From the NCBI GenBank assembly GCA_904420575.1, contig CAJFVW010000152.1, forward strand, positions 1 through 42,019: a DNA stretch of 42,019 nt. The letters run 5' to 3'. Each line of letters begins with the position of its first letter. Positions within the stretch are counted from its first letter, which is position 1. Under the pieces are notes generated by a model. The model was not told the origin of the DNA, ran no database searches, and saw only the letters and a program-made list of their open reading frames with translations. A program made the position numbers and the translations under genes. This stretch comes from an uncultured Gordonibacter sp. (lineage in GTDB: Bacteria; Actinomycetota; Coriobacteriia; Coriobacteriales; Eggerthellaceae). Below are positions 34,637 to 42,019 of the stretch, piece after piece.

Positions 34637-35683
34637 ATGCCCAACTACGGCGTCATCGACCTGGGATCGAATTCGGTGCGCCTCGTCGTGTACGAGGTGA
34701 AGGACGACCGGCGTCCCGTCTACACGAACAAGGACTTCCGCAGCCTTCTCAACGACAAGGTCATGGCCGGCCTTGCCGCCTACGTGCGCGAGGCGGTGTT
34801 CACGCAGGCAGGCGTCGAGCGCGCCGCATCGGTGCTCAAGGGACACTTGAAACGCGCGCGGTACTTCCAATGCAAGCGCATCGACGTGTTCGCCACCGCC
34901 GTGCTGCGCAACTGCGACAACTCCGCCGAAGCCGTGACGGCGCTGCAGGAGGCCGCAGGCACGCGCATCGCGCTTCTGTCCGCGCGCGACGAGGCGCACC
35001 TGGGGTTCGTGGGCGCCACGTGCGACCGCGTGATCGAGCGCGGCACGCTGGTGGACATCGGCGGCGGCTCAACCGAGCTCACGCGCATCGAGGGCGGGCA
35101 CGACTTCGCGAACACGAGCATCCCGCAGGGGTCGCTGTCCTCCTATGCGGACTTCGTCGCCGCCGTCCTGCCGACCCAGCCGGAGGTGGCGGCCATCGCG
35201 CAAGCGCTGTGGGCCCAGGCCTGCGCCCTGCCCGACCCGGACGCGTACCGCGCTCCGCGTTTCTACGGCATCGGCGGCAGCGTGCGTGCGGCCGCCAAGA
35301 TGCACGCCCAGGCCTTCGACGACCCCGCGCGGCCCCGCATGCTCGCGCCGCGGCAGCTGGCCTCTCTGCTGGACCTGCTTCGCGACGACCCGGACCGGTT
35401 CGCTCACCAGGCGGTGAAGGCCGTGCCCGAACGCGTGCACACGCTGGTTCCCGGCTGCGTGATAGCGCACACGCTGCTTGCGGGGTTTGGCGCGCAGTCG
35501 CTGGAGGTATGCAAGTACGGGCTGCGGGAAGGCTACCTCGTCGAGCGCATGCTCGAGGGCGTTTCGGGACCTGGACGCCGGGCCGGCGCCGCACCAAAGC
35601 CGGAAGGCGCGCCGCCTGACCCGGCATGCGCATCGCCTTGCCACGACGAAACGACGTCCCGACGTGCGTCGGAGGGAGTATGA
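34637..35683 (+). CDS. ppx: Exopolyphosphatase / pppGpp phosphohydrolase family
   Basis: Ppx/GppA family phosphatase removing terminal phosphate from polyphosphate or pppGpp. 348 residues in the single-module short form, without the C-terminal HD-like domain of the E. coli enzyme. Motifs: MPNYGVIDLGSNSVRLVVYE (phosphate 1 loop), FATAVLRNCDN, GTLVDIGGGSTELTRIE (phosphate 2 loop), RFYGIGGSVRAAA and GLREGYLVERML at the end. A poorly conserved tail of 30 residues follows. GGAGG precedes the ATG. It overlaps the next gene, ppk1, by 4 nt (ATGA), so making and breaking enzymes are co-expressed. Confidence 0.92.
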   Translation: MPNYGVIDLGSNSVRLVVYEVKDDRRPVYTNKDFRSLLNDKVMAGLAAYVREAVFTQAGVERAASVLKGHLKRARYFQCKRIDVFATAVLRNCDNSAEAVTALQEAAGTRIALLSARDEAHLGFVGATCDRVIERGTLVDIGGGSTELTRIEGGHDFANTSIPQGSLSSYADFVAAVLPTQPEVAAIAQALWAQACALPDPDAYRAPRFYGIGGSVRAAAKMHAQAFDDPARPRMLAPRQLASLLDLLRDDPDRFAHQAVKAVPERVHTLVPGCVIAHTLLAGFGAQSLEVCKYGLREGYLVERMLEGVSGPGRRAGAAPKPEGAPPDPACASPCHDETTSRRASEGV

Positions 35684-38466
35684 TGAGACCAGCCGTTGAA
35701 AGCCACACGACAGGAAGCGGGAACGTCATGGACGAAACCACTGCGCCGAAGGCCGAGCCCTACCTGCAGAACCGCGAGCTTTCCTGGCTCGCCTTCAACG
35801 AACGCGTGCTCGACCAGGGTGCCGACGAGACGGTGCCCCTGCTGGAACGCCTGAACTTCATCTCCATCTTCTGGAGCAACCTGCAGGAGTTCTTCATGGT
35901 GCGCGTGGGCAGCCTGACCGACCTGTCGCTGGTGAAGAAGCACATCATCGACTCCAAGTCGGGCATGACCCCCGCCGAGCAGCTGGATGCCGTCTACGAA
36001 CGCTGCCACGAGCTGTATCCCGCCTACGAGCGCACGTACGAAAGCCTGCGCAGCCTGCTGCAGGAGGCCGACGTGAGCCACCTGCGTCCCGACGATCTGG
36101 ACGACGAGCAGCGCGCCTTCCTGCGCGACCATGTGGACACAAACGTGCTGCCCTTCCTTTCGCCGCAGATCATCAACGCCCGCCACCCCTTCCCCCACCT
36201 GGAAAACGGCGCGCTGTACCTGGTGGTGCGGCTGGACGAGGAAGCCGACGCCGCCGGCGGCGCGAACGCGGGCGCCGGTTCAGGAGGGGGCGCCAAGGGC
36301 AAGGGCAAGGCCTCGAAGGGCGGCAAGGACGCGCCCGACGTCAAAGCCGACAAGGGCAAGGCCGAAAAGGCGGCCACCAAGCAGGCCAAGACCGCGAAGA
36401 ACCTAGGGGCGGAAGGCGTGACGCTGGGACTGGTCCCCCTGCCCCGCCAGTGCGAGCGCGTCATCGAGCTGCCGGGCCGCGGCCTGCAGTTCATCCTGCT
36501 GGAGCACGCCATCGAGATGGTGGCGCCCGAGATATTCTCCATGTACACCGTCAAGCACACCAACGTCATCTGCGTCACGCGCAACGCCGACCTGGACGCC
36601 ACCGAAGGCTCCGACGAGGCCGACGAGGACTATCGCGAGCACATGAAGCGCATTCTGAAGAAACGCTCGCGCCTGGCCCCGGTGCGGCTGGAAAGCGAAC
36701 GCAAGCTGTCCAACACGGTAGGGCCGCTGCTGATGAAGCGGCTGAACCTCAAGGAGCACCAGACGTTCGTGACCTCGGTGCCGCTCGACATGAGCTACAC
36801 CTACGCGCTGGCGGCACGCCTGCCCGAAAAGAAGCGCGCGCCCTTGGTGAACGCGCCGTTCACGCCCCAGTGGCCGGCCTGCCTGGACCGCAAGCGCCCC
36901 GTCATCGACCAGGTGAGCGAGCGGGAAGTGCTGCTCTCCTACCCCTACGAGAGCATGGACCCGTTCGTGCAGCTCCTACGCGAGGCGGCGCACGACCCTT
37001 CCGTCATCTCCATCAAGATCACCCTCTACCGGCTCGCGCGTCAATCGCACCTGGCCGAGGCGCTCATCGCCGCGGCGGAAGCCGGCAAGGAGGTCACGGC
37101 GCTGTTCGAGCTGCGCGCGCGGTTCGACGAAAGCAACAACATCGAATGGTCGCAGCGCTTCGAGCAGGCCGGCTGCAAGGTGATCTATGGCTTCCGCGAC
37201 TACAAGGTGCATTCGAAGATCTGCTGCATCACGCGCCAGACCGACCACGGGCTGCAACACATCACGCAGCTGGGCACCGGCAATTACAACGAGAAGACGG
37301 CACGGCTCTACACCGACCTGTCGTTCGTCACCGCCGACCCCACCATCGGGCGCGACGCCGTCGAGTTCTTCCGCAACATGGGGCTGGAGAACACGTCGGA
37401 CAACTACGACATCCTGTGGGTAGCCCCGCTGCAGATCAAGCCCCAGATCCTGGAGCACATCGAAGAGCAGATGGCGCTTGCGCGCGCCGGGCGGCCTTGC
37501 GGGCTGTTCTTCAAGACCAACTCCGTGACCGACAAGGACGTCATCGAGAAGCTGGCCGAGGCGTCGCAGGCCGGCGTGCCGGTGACGCTGCTCGTGCGCG
37601 GCATCAGCTGCATCGTGCCGGGCGTGGAGGGATGCACCGAAGGCGTGCGCGTGGTGTCCATCGTCGGACGCCTGCTGGAACACAGCCGCATCTACGGGTT
37701 CGGCCCGCGCGAGGACATGAAAGTGTACCTGTCGAGCGCCGACCTCATGACGCGCAACATGGACAAGCGCATCGAGATAGCTTGGCCTGTGCTGAGCGAC
37801 GACCTGCGCGAACAGGTGCTAGGGTACCTGGACACCTGCATGGCCGACACGGCGAAGCTGCGCGAGCTTCGATCCGACCGCCGCTACACGCCGCTCGGCT
37901 TCTTCGCCAAGGAAGACGAGCAAGGACAGACGGTGCTGTTCGATTCGCAGCAATACCTGATCGAGGAGGCGCAGCGCCGGCATCTGGCTGCGGCCGAGAA
38001 AGAGGCCGCCCGCGACGCGAACCGCAGGCGCACGGCCGGCGCCGGCGCGGACGCGGCAGGGATGCCGCCGGTCGAGGCTTCGCCGACGGAAGCAGTTGGG
38101 GAAGAGGTCGCGGAGCTGGTCGAGCTGATCGAGCAGGCAGCCACGCAGGCGTCCGCGCACGAGCAGGAAGAAAGCGTGCAGCTGGGAGCCGGGGGCGTGA
38201 GCGCTGCCAGGCCGGGGGCCGAAGACGCATCCGAACGGCAGCCTGAGGCCGTGGTGGCGCCCGAACCGCAGCCTGAGGCCGTGGCGGCTCCCAAGCCACG
38301 AGCCGCGGTCGAGCCAACGGCGGCAACGCGGCCGGGGGCCGGCGCCGCGCCTACCCCTGCGGAGACTTCCGAGTCCACGAATATCCTGGTCAGCGAGCCT
38401 CCTGCGAAACGCGGTGGCAGGCCGGGCCTGCTCGTGCGGGTGCTCGCCCGCATCCTGCGCTTCTAG
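35680..38466 (+). CDS. ppk: Polyphosphate kinase 1 with a charged insert and long tail
   Basis: Makes polyphosphate from ATP, reversibly. 928 residues, longer than the usual near 690. Start chosen at ATG 35680, which overlaps the ppx stop and has GGAGGG just ahead; ATG 35728 is possible. The N-domain begins YLQNRELSWLAFNERVLDQG. Residues about 189-246 are an added Gly/Ala/Lys insert of low complexity inside the N/H region. The autophosphorylated His is in YKVHSKICCITRQ (about 511); the second active-site region is GFGPREDMKVYLSSADLMTR, followed by RNMDKRIEIAW. From about 760 a 165-residue Ala/Glu/Pro-rich tail follows, with a duplicated QPEAV segment, ending in a hydrophobic-basic stretch GRPGLLVRVLARILRF that could touch the membrane. 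Confidence 0.95.
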   Translation: MMRPAVESHTTGSGNVMDETTAPKAEPYLQNRELSWLAFNERVLDQGADETVPLLERLNFISIFWSNLQEFFMVRVGSLTDLSLVKKHIIDSKSGMTPAEQLDAVYERCHELYPAYERTYESLRSLLQEADVSHLRPDDLDDEQRAFLRDHVDTNVLPFLSPQIINARHPFPHLENGALYLVVRLDEEADAAGGANAGAGSGGGAKGKGKASKGGKDAPDVKADKGKAEKAATKQAKTAKNLGAEGVTLGLVPLPRQCERVIELPGRGLQFILLEHAIEMVAPEIFSMYTVKHTNVICVTRNADLDATEGSDEADEDYREHMKRILKKRSRLAPVRLESERKLSNTVGPLLMKRLNLKEHQTFVTSVPLDMSYTYALAARLPEKKRAPLVNAPFTPQWPACLDRKRPVIDQVSEREVLLSYPYESMDPFVQLLREAAHDPSVISIKITLYRLARQSHLAEALIAAAEAGKEVTALFELRARFDESNNIEWSQRFEQAGCKVIYGFRDYKVHSKICCITRQTDHGLQHITQLGTGNYNEKTARLYTDLSFVTADPTIGRDAVEFFRNMGLENTSDNYDILWVAPLQIKPQILEHIEEQMALARAGRPCGLFFKTNSVTDKDVIEKLAEASQAGVPVTLLVRGISCIVPGVEGCTEGVRVVSIVGRLLEHSRIYGFGPREDMKVYLSSADLMTRNMDKRIEIAWPVLSDDLREQVLGYLDTCMADTAKLRELRSDRRYTPLGFFAKEDEQGQTVLFDSQQYLIEEAQRRHLAAAEKEAARDANRRRTAGAGADAAGMPPVEASPTEAVGEEVAELVELIEQAATQASAHEQEESVQLGAGGVSAARPGAEDASERQPEAVVAPEPQPEAVAAPKPRAAVEPTAATRPGAGAAPTPAETSESTNILVSEPPAKRGGRPGLLVRVLARILRF

Positions 38467-38509
38467 CCCCGCCTTCGTCCCGTCCGCGCGCTTTCAGCCT
38501 TCCGCGAGC

Positions 38510-38538
38510 AGCGCCTCCAGCTTGCAGAAGGCGCTTTG
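38510..38538 (+). terminator. Weak terminator candidate after ppk1
   Basis: AGCGCCT (38510-38516) pairs with AGGCGCT (38529-38535) around 12 bases, followed by TTGT. It lies about 45 nt past ppk1 and touches the stop of the convergent macrodomain gene, so it could serve both directions poorly. Confidence 0.35.
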
Positions 38539-39348
38539 TCAGGACAGCAGGGCGCGATAGAGCCCTTCGTCGCGCTCGCCAAACACGTCGAACACCACCC
38601 GCAGGTCCGCGTCCTGATGGGCGTCCAGCCATGCGCGCACCGTGCGCACGGCCAGCGGCGCAGCCTCTTCCTGCGGGAAGCCGAACACGCCGGTGCTGAT
38701 GCAGCAGAACGCGACCGAGCGCGCCTTGCAGGCGACCGCCGCTTCCAGGCAGCTCCTGTAGCTCGAGGCCAACTCGAGACGGTTCCGGTCGGTTGAGCGC
38801 CCTTCGGCGATGGGCCCGACCGTATGGATGACGAAGCGCGACGGCAGGTTGTAGGCGGGCGTCACTTTGGCGCGGCCCGTCGGCTCGTCGTAGCCCTGCG
38901 CGTCCATCAGGCGTGCGCACTCCAGGCGAAGCTGCACGCCGGCAAAGGTGTGGATGGCGTTGTCGATGCAGTAGTGGCCGGGAACCCAGCAGCCCAACAT
39001 CCGCGCGTTGGCCGCGTTCACGATGGCGTCGGCAGCGAGCGTCGTGATGTCGCCGCGCCAAAGCGAGAGCCGCGCGTCCGCGGCAACAGGCGGCAGGTCT
39101 GCCACCTGCGTGACGCCGACACGCCGAACGAGCTCCCGTAACAGCGCGTCCTGTGCGGCGAGGAACCCTTCGGGTGCGGGATACGGCTCGCGCGTGTTCA
39201 CGAGCGCGCGGAAGACGTCCCACTGCTCGCCGAAGGGCTCGTCTGCGCCCGGCTCTCGCGGCGGCAGCCACCCTCCCGTGCGCTTCCGCTCTTCAAGCAG
39301 GCAGCGCACCAGGAAGGCGACCTGCTGCTGCATGGTGCGATCGTCCAT
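38539..39348 (-). CDS. Zn-type macrodomain protein (ADP-ribosyl hydrolase)
   Basis: Predicted to remove ADP-ribose from proteins. 269 residues: an N-terminal helical part of about 90, then the macrodomain from LSLWRGDITTLAADAIVNAA. The stretch GCWVPGHYCIDNAIH places Cys120, His125 and Cys127 as in Zn-macro enzymes of Staphylococcus and Streptococcus. CISTGVFGFP is the second ADP-ribose loop. In those bacteria the gene sits with a sirtuin, lipoate ligase and GcvH-like gene; none is nearby here, so it stands alone. Assignment to the Zn-macro class is by motif. Confidence 0.9.
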   Translation of the reverse strand: MDDRTMQQQVAFLVRCLLEERKRTGGWLPPREPGADEPFGEQWDVFRALVNTREPYPAPEGFLAAQDALLRELVRRVGVTQVADLPPVAADARLSLWRGDITTLAADAIVNAANARMLGCWVPGHYCIDNAIHTFAGVQLRLECARLMDAQGYDEPTGRAKVTPAYNLPSRFVIHTVGPIAEGRSTDRNRLELASSYRSCLEAAVACKARSVAFCCISTGVFGFPQEEAAPLAVRTVRAWLDAHQDADLRVVFDVFGERDEGLYRALLS

Positions 39349-39390
39349 GGATGCGCCGTCCTTTCGATGCGTCCGCGCGGGCTCGTGGCC

Positions 39391-40725
39391 CTACAGTTCG
39401 GCCTTCACCACGTCGGCAATGGCCAGGGCGTGGCGCTCGGCCTCTTCGGCGCTGGCGGCCTCCACCATGACGCGGACCACCGGCTCGGTACCGGAGGGGC
39501 GCAGCAGCACGCGGCCAGAATCGCCGAGCGCTTCCTCGGCGGCGGCCACGGCCGCCTGCACGGCGGCGTTGCCGTCCGCGGCGTGCTTGTCGTGCACCTG
39601 CACGTTGACGAGCGTCTGCGGGAAGCGCGTCATGACCGACGCCGCCTCCTCGATGGACTTGCCCGCGCGCTTGCAGGCTGCCAGGAACTGCAGCGCCGTG
39701 ACCAGGCCGTCTCCTGTGGAGTTGTGCTCCAGGAAGATCATGTGGCCGCTCTGCTCGCCGCCCACGACGAAGCCGCCCTCGCGCATGGCCTCCAGCACGT
39801 AGCGGTCGCCCACCTTCGTCTGCACGAGGTCGATGCCGGCGTCACGCAGCGCGTGCGAGAGCCCCAGGTTGCACATGACCGTGGACACGGCCGTGTTGCC
39901 GGGAAGCAAGCCCCGCTCTTTGAGGTCGATGGCGCACACGGCCTCCACCACGTCGCCGTCGATCTCGTTGCCGCGCGCGTCCACCAGCATGACGCGGTCG
40001 GCGTCGCCGTCGTGCGCAATGCCCACGTCCGCACCGATCTGGGCCACCAGGTCGCGCACGGGGCCCAGGTGGGTGGAACCGCACTGCACGTTGATGTCGG
40101 TGCCGTCGAAGTCCTCGTTGATGACCGTGACGTCGGCGCCCAGGCGGCGAAGCGCCTCGGGGCTCGTCATGCACGACGCGCCATGTCCCACGTCCAGGGC
40201 CACCTTGAGGCCTTGGAAGTCGATGCCCTCGTCGGCCACCGTGGACACCGCATGCGCGATGTAGAGTTCGCACGCCTCATCTACCGGCAGCGCCACGCCC
40301 ACGGCGTCGCCCGCCGGCAGGCTCTCCTTGGCCGCGCCACCTGCCTGCACGAACGCTTCGATCTCGTCCTCCACGGCATCGGGCAGCTTGAAGCCTTGCG
40401 CATCGAACAGCTTGATGCCGTTGTATTCCGGCGGGTTGTGCGACGCGGAGATCACGATGCCGCCGTCGCAGTGCAGGTCGCGCACCAGAAGCGCGATGGC
40501 CGGCGTGGGGATGATGCCGGCGAGCAGCGCCGTGCCGCCCATCGACATGATGCCGGCCGCCACGGCCGATTCCAGCATGTCGCCGGAAAGCCGCGTGTCC
40601 TTGCCGATGAGGATGGTCTTGCCCTGGAACGCCGCGGCAGCCTGGCCGAGCTTGAATGCCAAATCGCACGTGAGCTGCGTGTTCGCCACGCCGCGCACGC
40701 CGTCGGTTCCGAACAAACGTGCCAT
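39391..40725 (-). CDS. glmM: Phosphoglucosamine mutase
   Basis: Converts glucosamine-6-phosphate to glucosamine-1-phosphate for peptidoglycan. The 444-residue product has the usual length. Motifs: ARLFGTDGVRGVAN at the start, GIVISASHNPPEYNGIKLF with the phosphoserine (about 95), AHDGDADRVMLVD (metal binding), GGEQSGHMIF (sugar binding) and RPSGTEPVVRVMVEA (phosphate binding). The start at 40725 is chosen because AAAGGA precedes it and homologues begin there; an in-frame ATG 18 nt upstream has no ribosome site. It lies between the macrodomain gene and the hisE-like gene on the same strand. Confidence 0.97.
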   Translation of the reverse strand: MARLFGTDGVRGVANTQLTCDLAFKLGQAAAAFQGKTILIGKDTRLSGDMLESAVAAGIMSMGGTALLAGIIPTPAIALLVRDLHCDGGIVISASHNPPEYNGIKLFDAQGFKLPDAVEDEIEAFVQAGGAAKESLPAGDAVGVALPVDEACELYIAHAVSTVADEGIDFQGLKVALDVGHGASCMTSPEALRRLGADVTVINEDFDGTDINVQCGSTHLGPVRDLVAQIGADVGIAHDGDADRVMLVDARGNEIDGDVVEAVCAIDLKERGLLPGNTAVSTVMCNLGLSHALRDAGIDLVQTKVGDRYVLEAMREGGFVVGGEQSGHMIFLEHNSTGDGLVTALQFLAACKRAGKSIEEAASVMTRFPQTLVNVQVHDKHAADGNAAVQAAVAAAEEALGDSGRVLLRPSGTEPVVRVMVEAASAEEAERHALAIADVVKAEL

Positions 40726-40765
40726 TGTTATCCTTTCGCTCATAGGTCCGACAAGCCAGCGGCGG

Positions 40766-40793
40766 TTCCCGCCGCAAGGCGAAGCGGCGGGAA
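40766..40793 (-). terminator. GC-rich hairpin after the hisE-like gene
   Basis: TTCCCGCCGC and GCGGCGGGAA pair perfectly (10 bp) around eight bases, 2 nt past the stop at 40795 and 40 nt ahead of glmM. It lacks a T-run and resembles the other hairpins placed against minus-strand stop codons in this window. Confidence 0.5.
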
Positions 40794-40794
40794 G

Positions 40795-41295
40795 CTACTT
40801 CCCCCGCCGCACGTGTTCTTCGTACAGCCGGACGCCACCTTGAGGACGCTCGCCCTCGGTCATCCGGTCATTGAGCTCGGCAGCGAACTCGTCGAGGTCG
40901 ATGCCGTAGCGCTCGAGGACCACCATCAGGTGGTACACGACGTCGGCCGCCTCGTAGCGCAGGTGGTCCACCGCCTGGAAGTACTCGAGCGGCAACTCCA
41001 CCTGGATGGTTCCCTCGTCGACGTCGCGGCCCATGCTCTCTTCGAACGCCAGCCGTGAGGCGAGCGACGAGGTGGCCCAGGACTCCACGTCCTTTGCAGC
41101 CAACGCCACTTCGCAGGACTCCTCCACGACCTTCTTCAGCACGTCGTCCGGAGAGCCGGCAAGCAGGCGGTGCGTGTAGCTTTCGTCTCCGGCGTCGCGC
41201 CGAGCGGCGATGGTGACCGCAAGCGCCTCGAGCGTTGCGCCGATCTGCGACGGTGGCGGCGTCTCGTTTTCGGGAAGATAGGTTTTGACAGACAT
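40795..41295 (-). CDS. hisE: HisE-like phosphoribosyl-ATP pyrophosphohydrolase with an insert
   Basis: Expected to hydrolyse phosphoribosyl-ATP in histidine synthesis (MazG-like all-alpha fold). The 166 residues start MSVKTYLPENE after AAGAGGAG. Family motifs: IGATLEALAVTIAARRDAGD, ESYTHRLLAGSPDDVLKKVV, EESCEVALAAKD (metal-binding Glu) and YEAADVVYHLMVVLERYGID. Between the helices, about 40 residues (71-110, ESWATSSLASRLAFEES to YFQAVD) are absent from canonical HisE proteins of about 100 residues. No other his genes are in the window. A MazG-type nucleotide pyrophosphatase is the main alternative. Confidence 0.85.
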   Translation of the reverse strand: MSVKTYLPENETPPPSQIGATLEALAVTIAARRDAGDESYTHRLLAGSPDDVLKKVVEESCEVALAAKDVESWATSSLASRLAFEESMGRDVDEGTIQVELPLEYFQAVDHLRYEAADVVYHLMVVLERYGIDLDEFAAELNDRMTEGERPQGGVRLYEEHVRRGK

Positions 41296-41313
41296 GACGC
41301 TCCTCTTATCGCA

Positions 41314-41335
41314 GGGCGAGGGCCTTTCCTCGCCC
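41314..41335 (-). promoter_or_regulatory. Leader hairpin ahead of the hisE-like gene
   Basis: GGGCGAGG and CCTCGCCC form a perfect 8-bp stem with a 6-base loop, ending 19 nt before the ATG and just upstream of AAGAGGAG. It could affect translation initiation. Confidence 0.4.
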
Positions 41336-41472
41336 GACCCAACTAGGCGCTGCGGCCGGCCGCGCAACTCGGAACAATCCCTTGCGCCACACGGCGGTCG
41401 CATGCACGCTCCGACTTCTTTTCGCGCTGCAGGCCTTCCGCGTGACGGCCGCAGGCGCGTTCCAGCTTCGGT

Positions 41473-41629
41473 GCGTTTCTGCACGAAAAGTGCCGTTACG
41501 AACGGCCCGCTGCCTCGCTCGCCCTGGCGTTCACGAGAACAACCTGGGGTTTTGAGGGGTCTCACCCTTACAACCGCTCAAAAGGCCGCCGAAAACGGTT
41601 CACAACGCGCTTTTTCGTGCAGAAAACGC
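41473..41629. repeat. Inverted repeat module with central stem-loop
   Basis: Left arm 41473-41505 reads GCGTTTCTGCACGAAAAG, four bases, then GTTACGAACGG. The reverse of 41596-41629 reads GCGTTTTCTGCACGAAAA, a few bases, then GTTGTGAACCG. Between them, TTTTGAG (41550-41556) pairs with CTCAAAA (41577-41583), with an inner GGGT/ACCC stem. The TTTYTGCACGAAAA word also occurs near 9342 and 9545. Confidence 0.65.
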
Positions 41630-41774
41630 CGCCGGGACCGTCTCCCGCGCCCGCAAGCCACTCGCGGGTTGCCCGTCACTCGCGAACCACCCGCAAGCCC
41701 CCGCAGGTTGCCCGGCGCCCACTACTCGCAGGCCGCCCTCAAGTCGCCTTTACCTGCCAGCCGCTCGCGCATCG

Positions 41775-41800
41775 AAAAGGGGCGCGCCATAGCGCGCCCC
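41775..41800 (-). terminator. Intrinsic terminator of the rightmost gene
   Basis: GGGGCGCGC and GCGCGCCCC pair perfectly around four bases; on the minus strand TTTT follows (AAAA at 41775-41778). It is 9 nt past the stop at 41809. Confidence 0.8.
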
Positions 41801-41808
41801 TCGCACTC

Positions 41809-42019
41809 CTACTCCTCGGAGTCGTCGGTTTCCTCTTGCTCGCGGCTGGTCAGGCCGAAGCCGAACGAACCGACCGAGCCCAGAAGGGCGTCGAGCTCTT
41901 CCAGGTTGCGCTGGTACGAACGCGGCGGAAGCGCCTCGCCCAGCATGTCCTCGCCCGACGTGTCGAACGTGGGCGGCTCGTCGCCGCCGATGAGGATGGT
42001 GTCGTCGGGGCTGAACACC
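41809..42019 (-). CDS. C-terminal part of an unrecognised acidic protein (5' end beyond right edge)
   Basis: The last 70 or so residues of a protein whose start is probably outside the window; the GTG at 42018 has no visible upstream context. It reads FSPDDTILIGGDEPPTFDTS, later RSYQRNLEELDALLGSVGSF, and ends REQEETDDSEE. The tail is strongly acidic and has no cysteine or membrane segment. A good intrinsic terminator follows. No family is recognised; a regulatory or large multi-domain protein tail is possible. Confidence 0.6.
   Translation of the reverse strand, partial: VFSPDDTILIGGDEPPTFDTSGEDMLGEALPPRSYQRNLEELDALLGSVGSFGFGLTSREQEETDDSEE

Larger units (their letters stand above)
41301..41774. 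other. Gene-free stretch upstream of the hisE-like gene
   Basis: About 470 bp with no supported gene. It holds the leader hairpin at 41314-41335, the inverted-repeat module at 41473-41629, and from about 41650 to 41745 a GC-rich run of worn repeats based on CTCGCGGGTTGCCCG and CCGCAAGCC. No clear promoter for the hisE-like gene is seen. The long open frame on minus is low in complexity and has no recognised domain. Confidence 0.5.

Overview
The window is GC-rich, actinobacterial-type DNA with dense coding, many 4-nt ATGA/GTGA overlaps and some TTG/GTG starts. A Tat-exported FAD reductase-like flavoprotein sits divergently from a membrane-spanning LuxR-type regulator. That pairing, the repeat-filled intergenic gaps and the general protein character point to the class Coriobacteriia, most likely family Eggerthellaceae (Eggerthella/Gordonibacter/Slackia relatives). 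The family placement is inference; no marker gene fixes genus or species.

Layout. 1-2.5 kb (minus): lysS (cut by the left edge), greA and tatA. 2.5-3.2 kb: a gene-free stretch with a nested inverted repeat and an array of 31-bp hairpin repeats. 3.2-6.4 kb: an FtsX-type permease, its ABC ATPase and an XRE regulator with a membrane domain. 6.4-7.7 kb: a 1-kb gene-free stretch with several repeat families, then tRNA-Pro(CGG) with its own promoter and terminator. 7.7-9.3 kb: an NhaC-type antiporter. 9.6-10.6 kb: a histidine kinase that has lost its N-terminus and has no partner regulator. 10.6-15.7 kb: a signalling operon of solute-binding lipoprotein, membrane GGDEF-EAL protein and hot-dog thioesterase. 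15.9-20 kb: three overlapping genes, an ATP-grasp enzyme between two MprF/LPG-synthase-type membrane proteins. 20.2-21.1 kb: a J-domain membrane protein. 21.4-24.6 kb: the divergent flavoprotein/LuxR pair. 24.9-31.2 kb: purine genes (purF-purM-purN, then an xdhC homologue and purH), with a class B sortase gene overlapping the start of purF. 32.4-38.5 kb: a polyphosphate locus of ppk2 plus a 39-residue membrane peptide on minus, and ppx-ppk1 on plus. 38.5-42 kb (minus): a Zn-type macrodomain protein, glmM, a hisE-like gene, and the C-terminus of an unrecognised acidic protein.

Two things stand out. First, at least three intergenic copies (near greA and on both sides of purH) belong to one family of about 150-190 bp. 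They share end sequences, but the stem arms between the ends differ in sequence and remain complementary. A GC-rich hairpin lies beside each copy, and similar hairpins occur elsewhere. Second, the LPG-like / ATP-grasp / LPG-like operon looks like a dedicated, uncharacterised system for making and moving a modified lipid or envelope precursor. The orphan solute-binding protein beside the GGDEF-EAL receptor resembles the NspS-MbaA arrangement and is a third candidate system.
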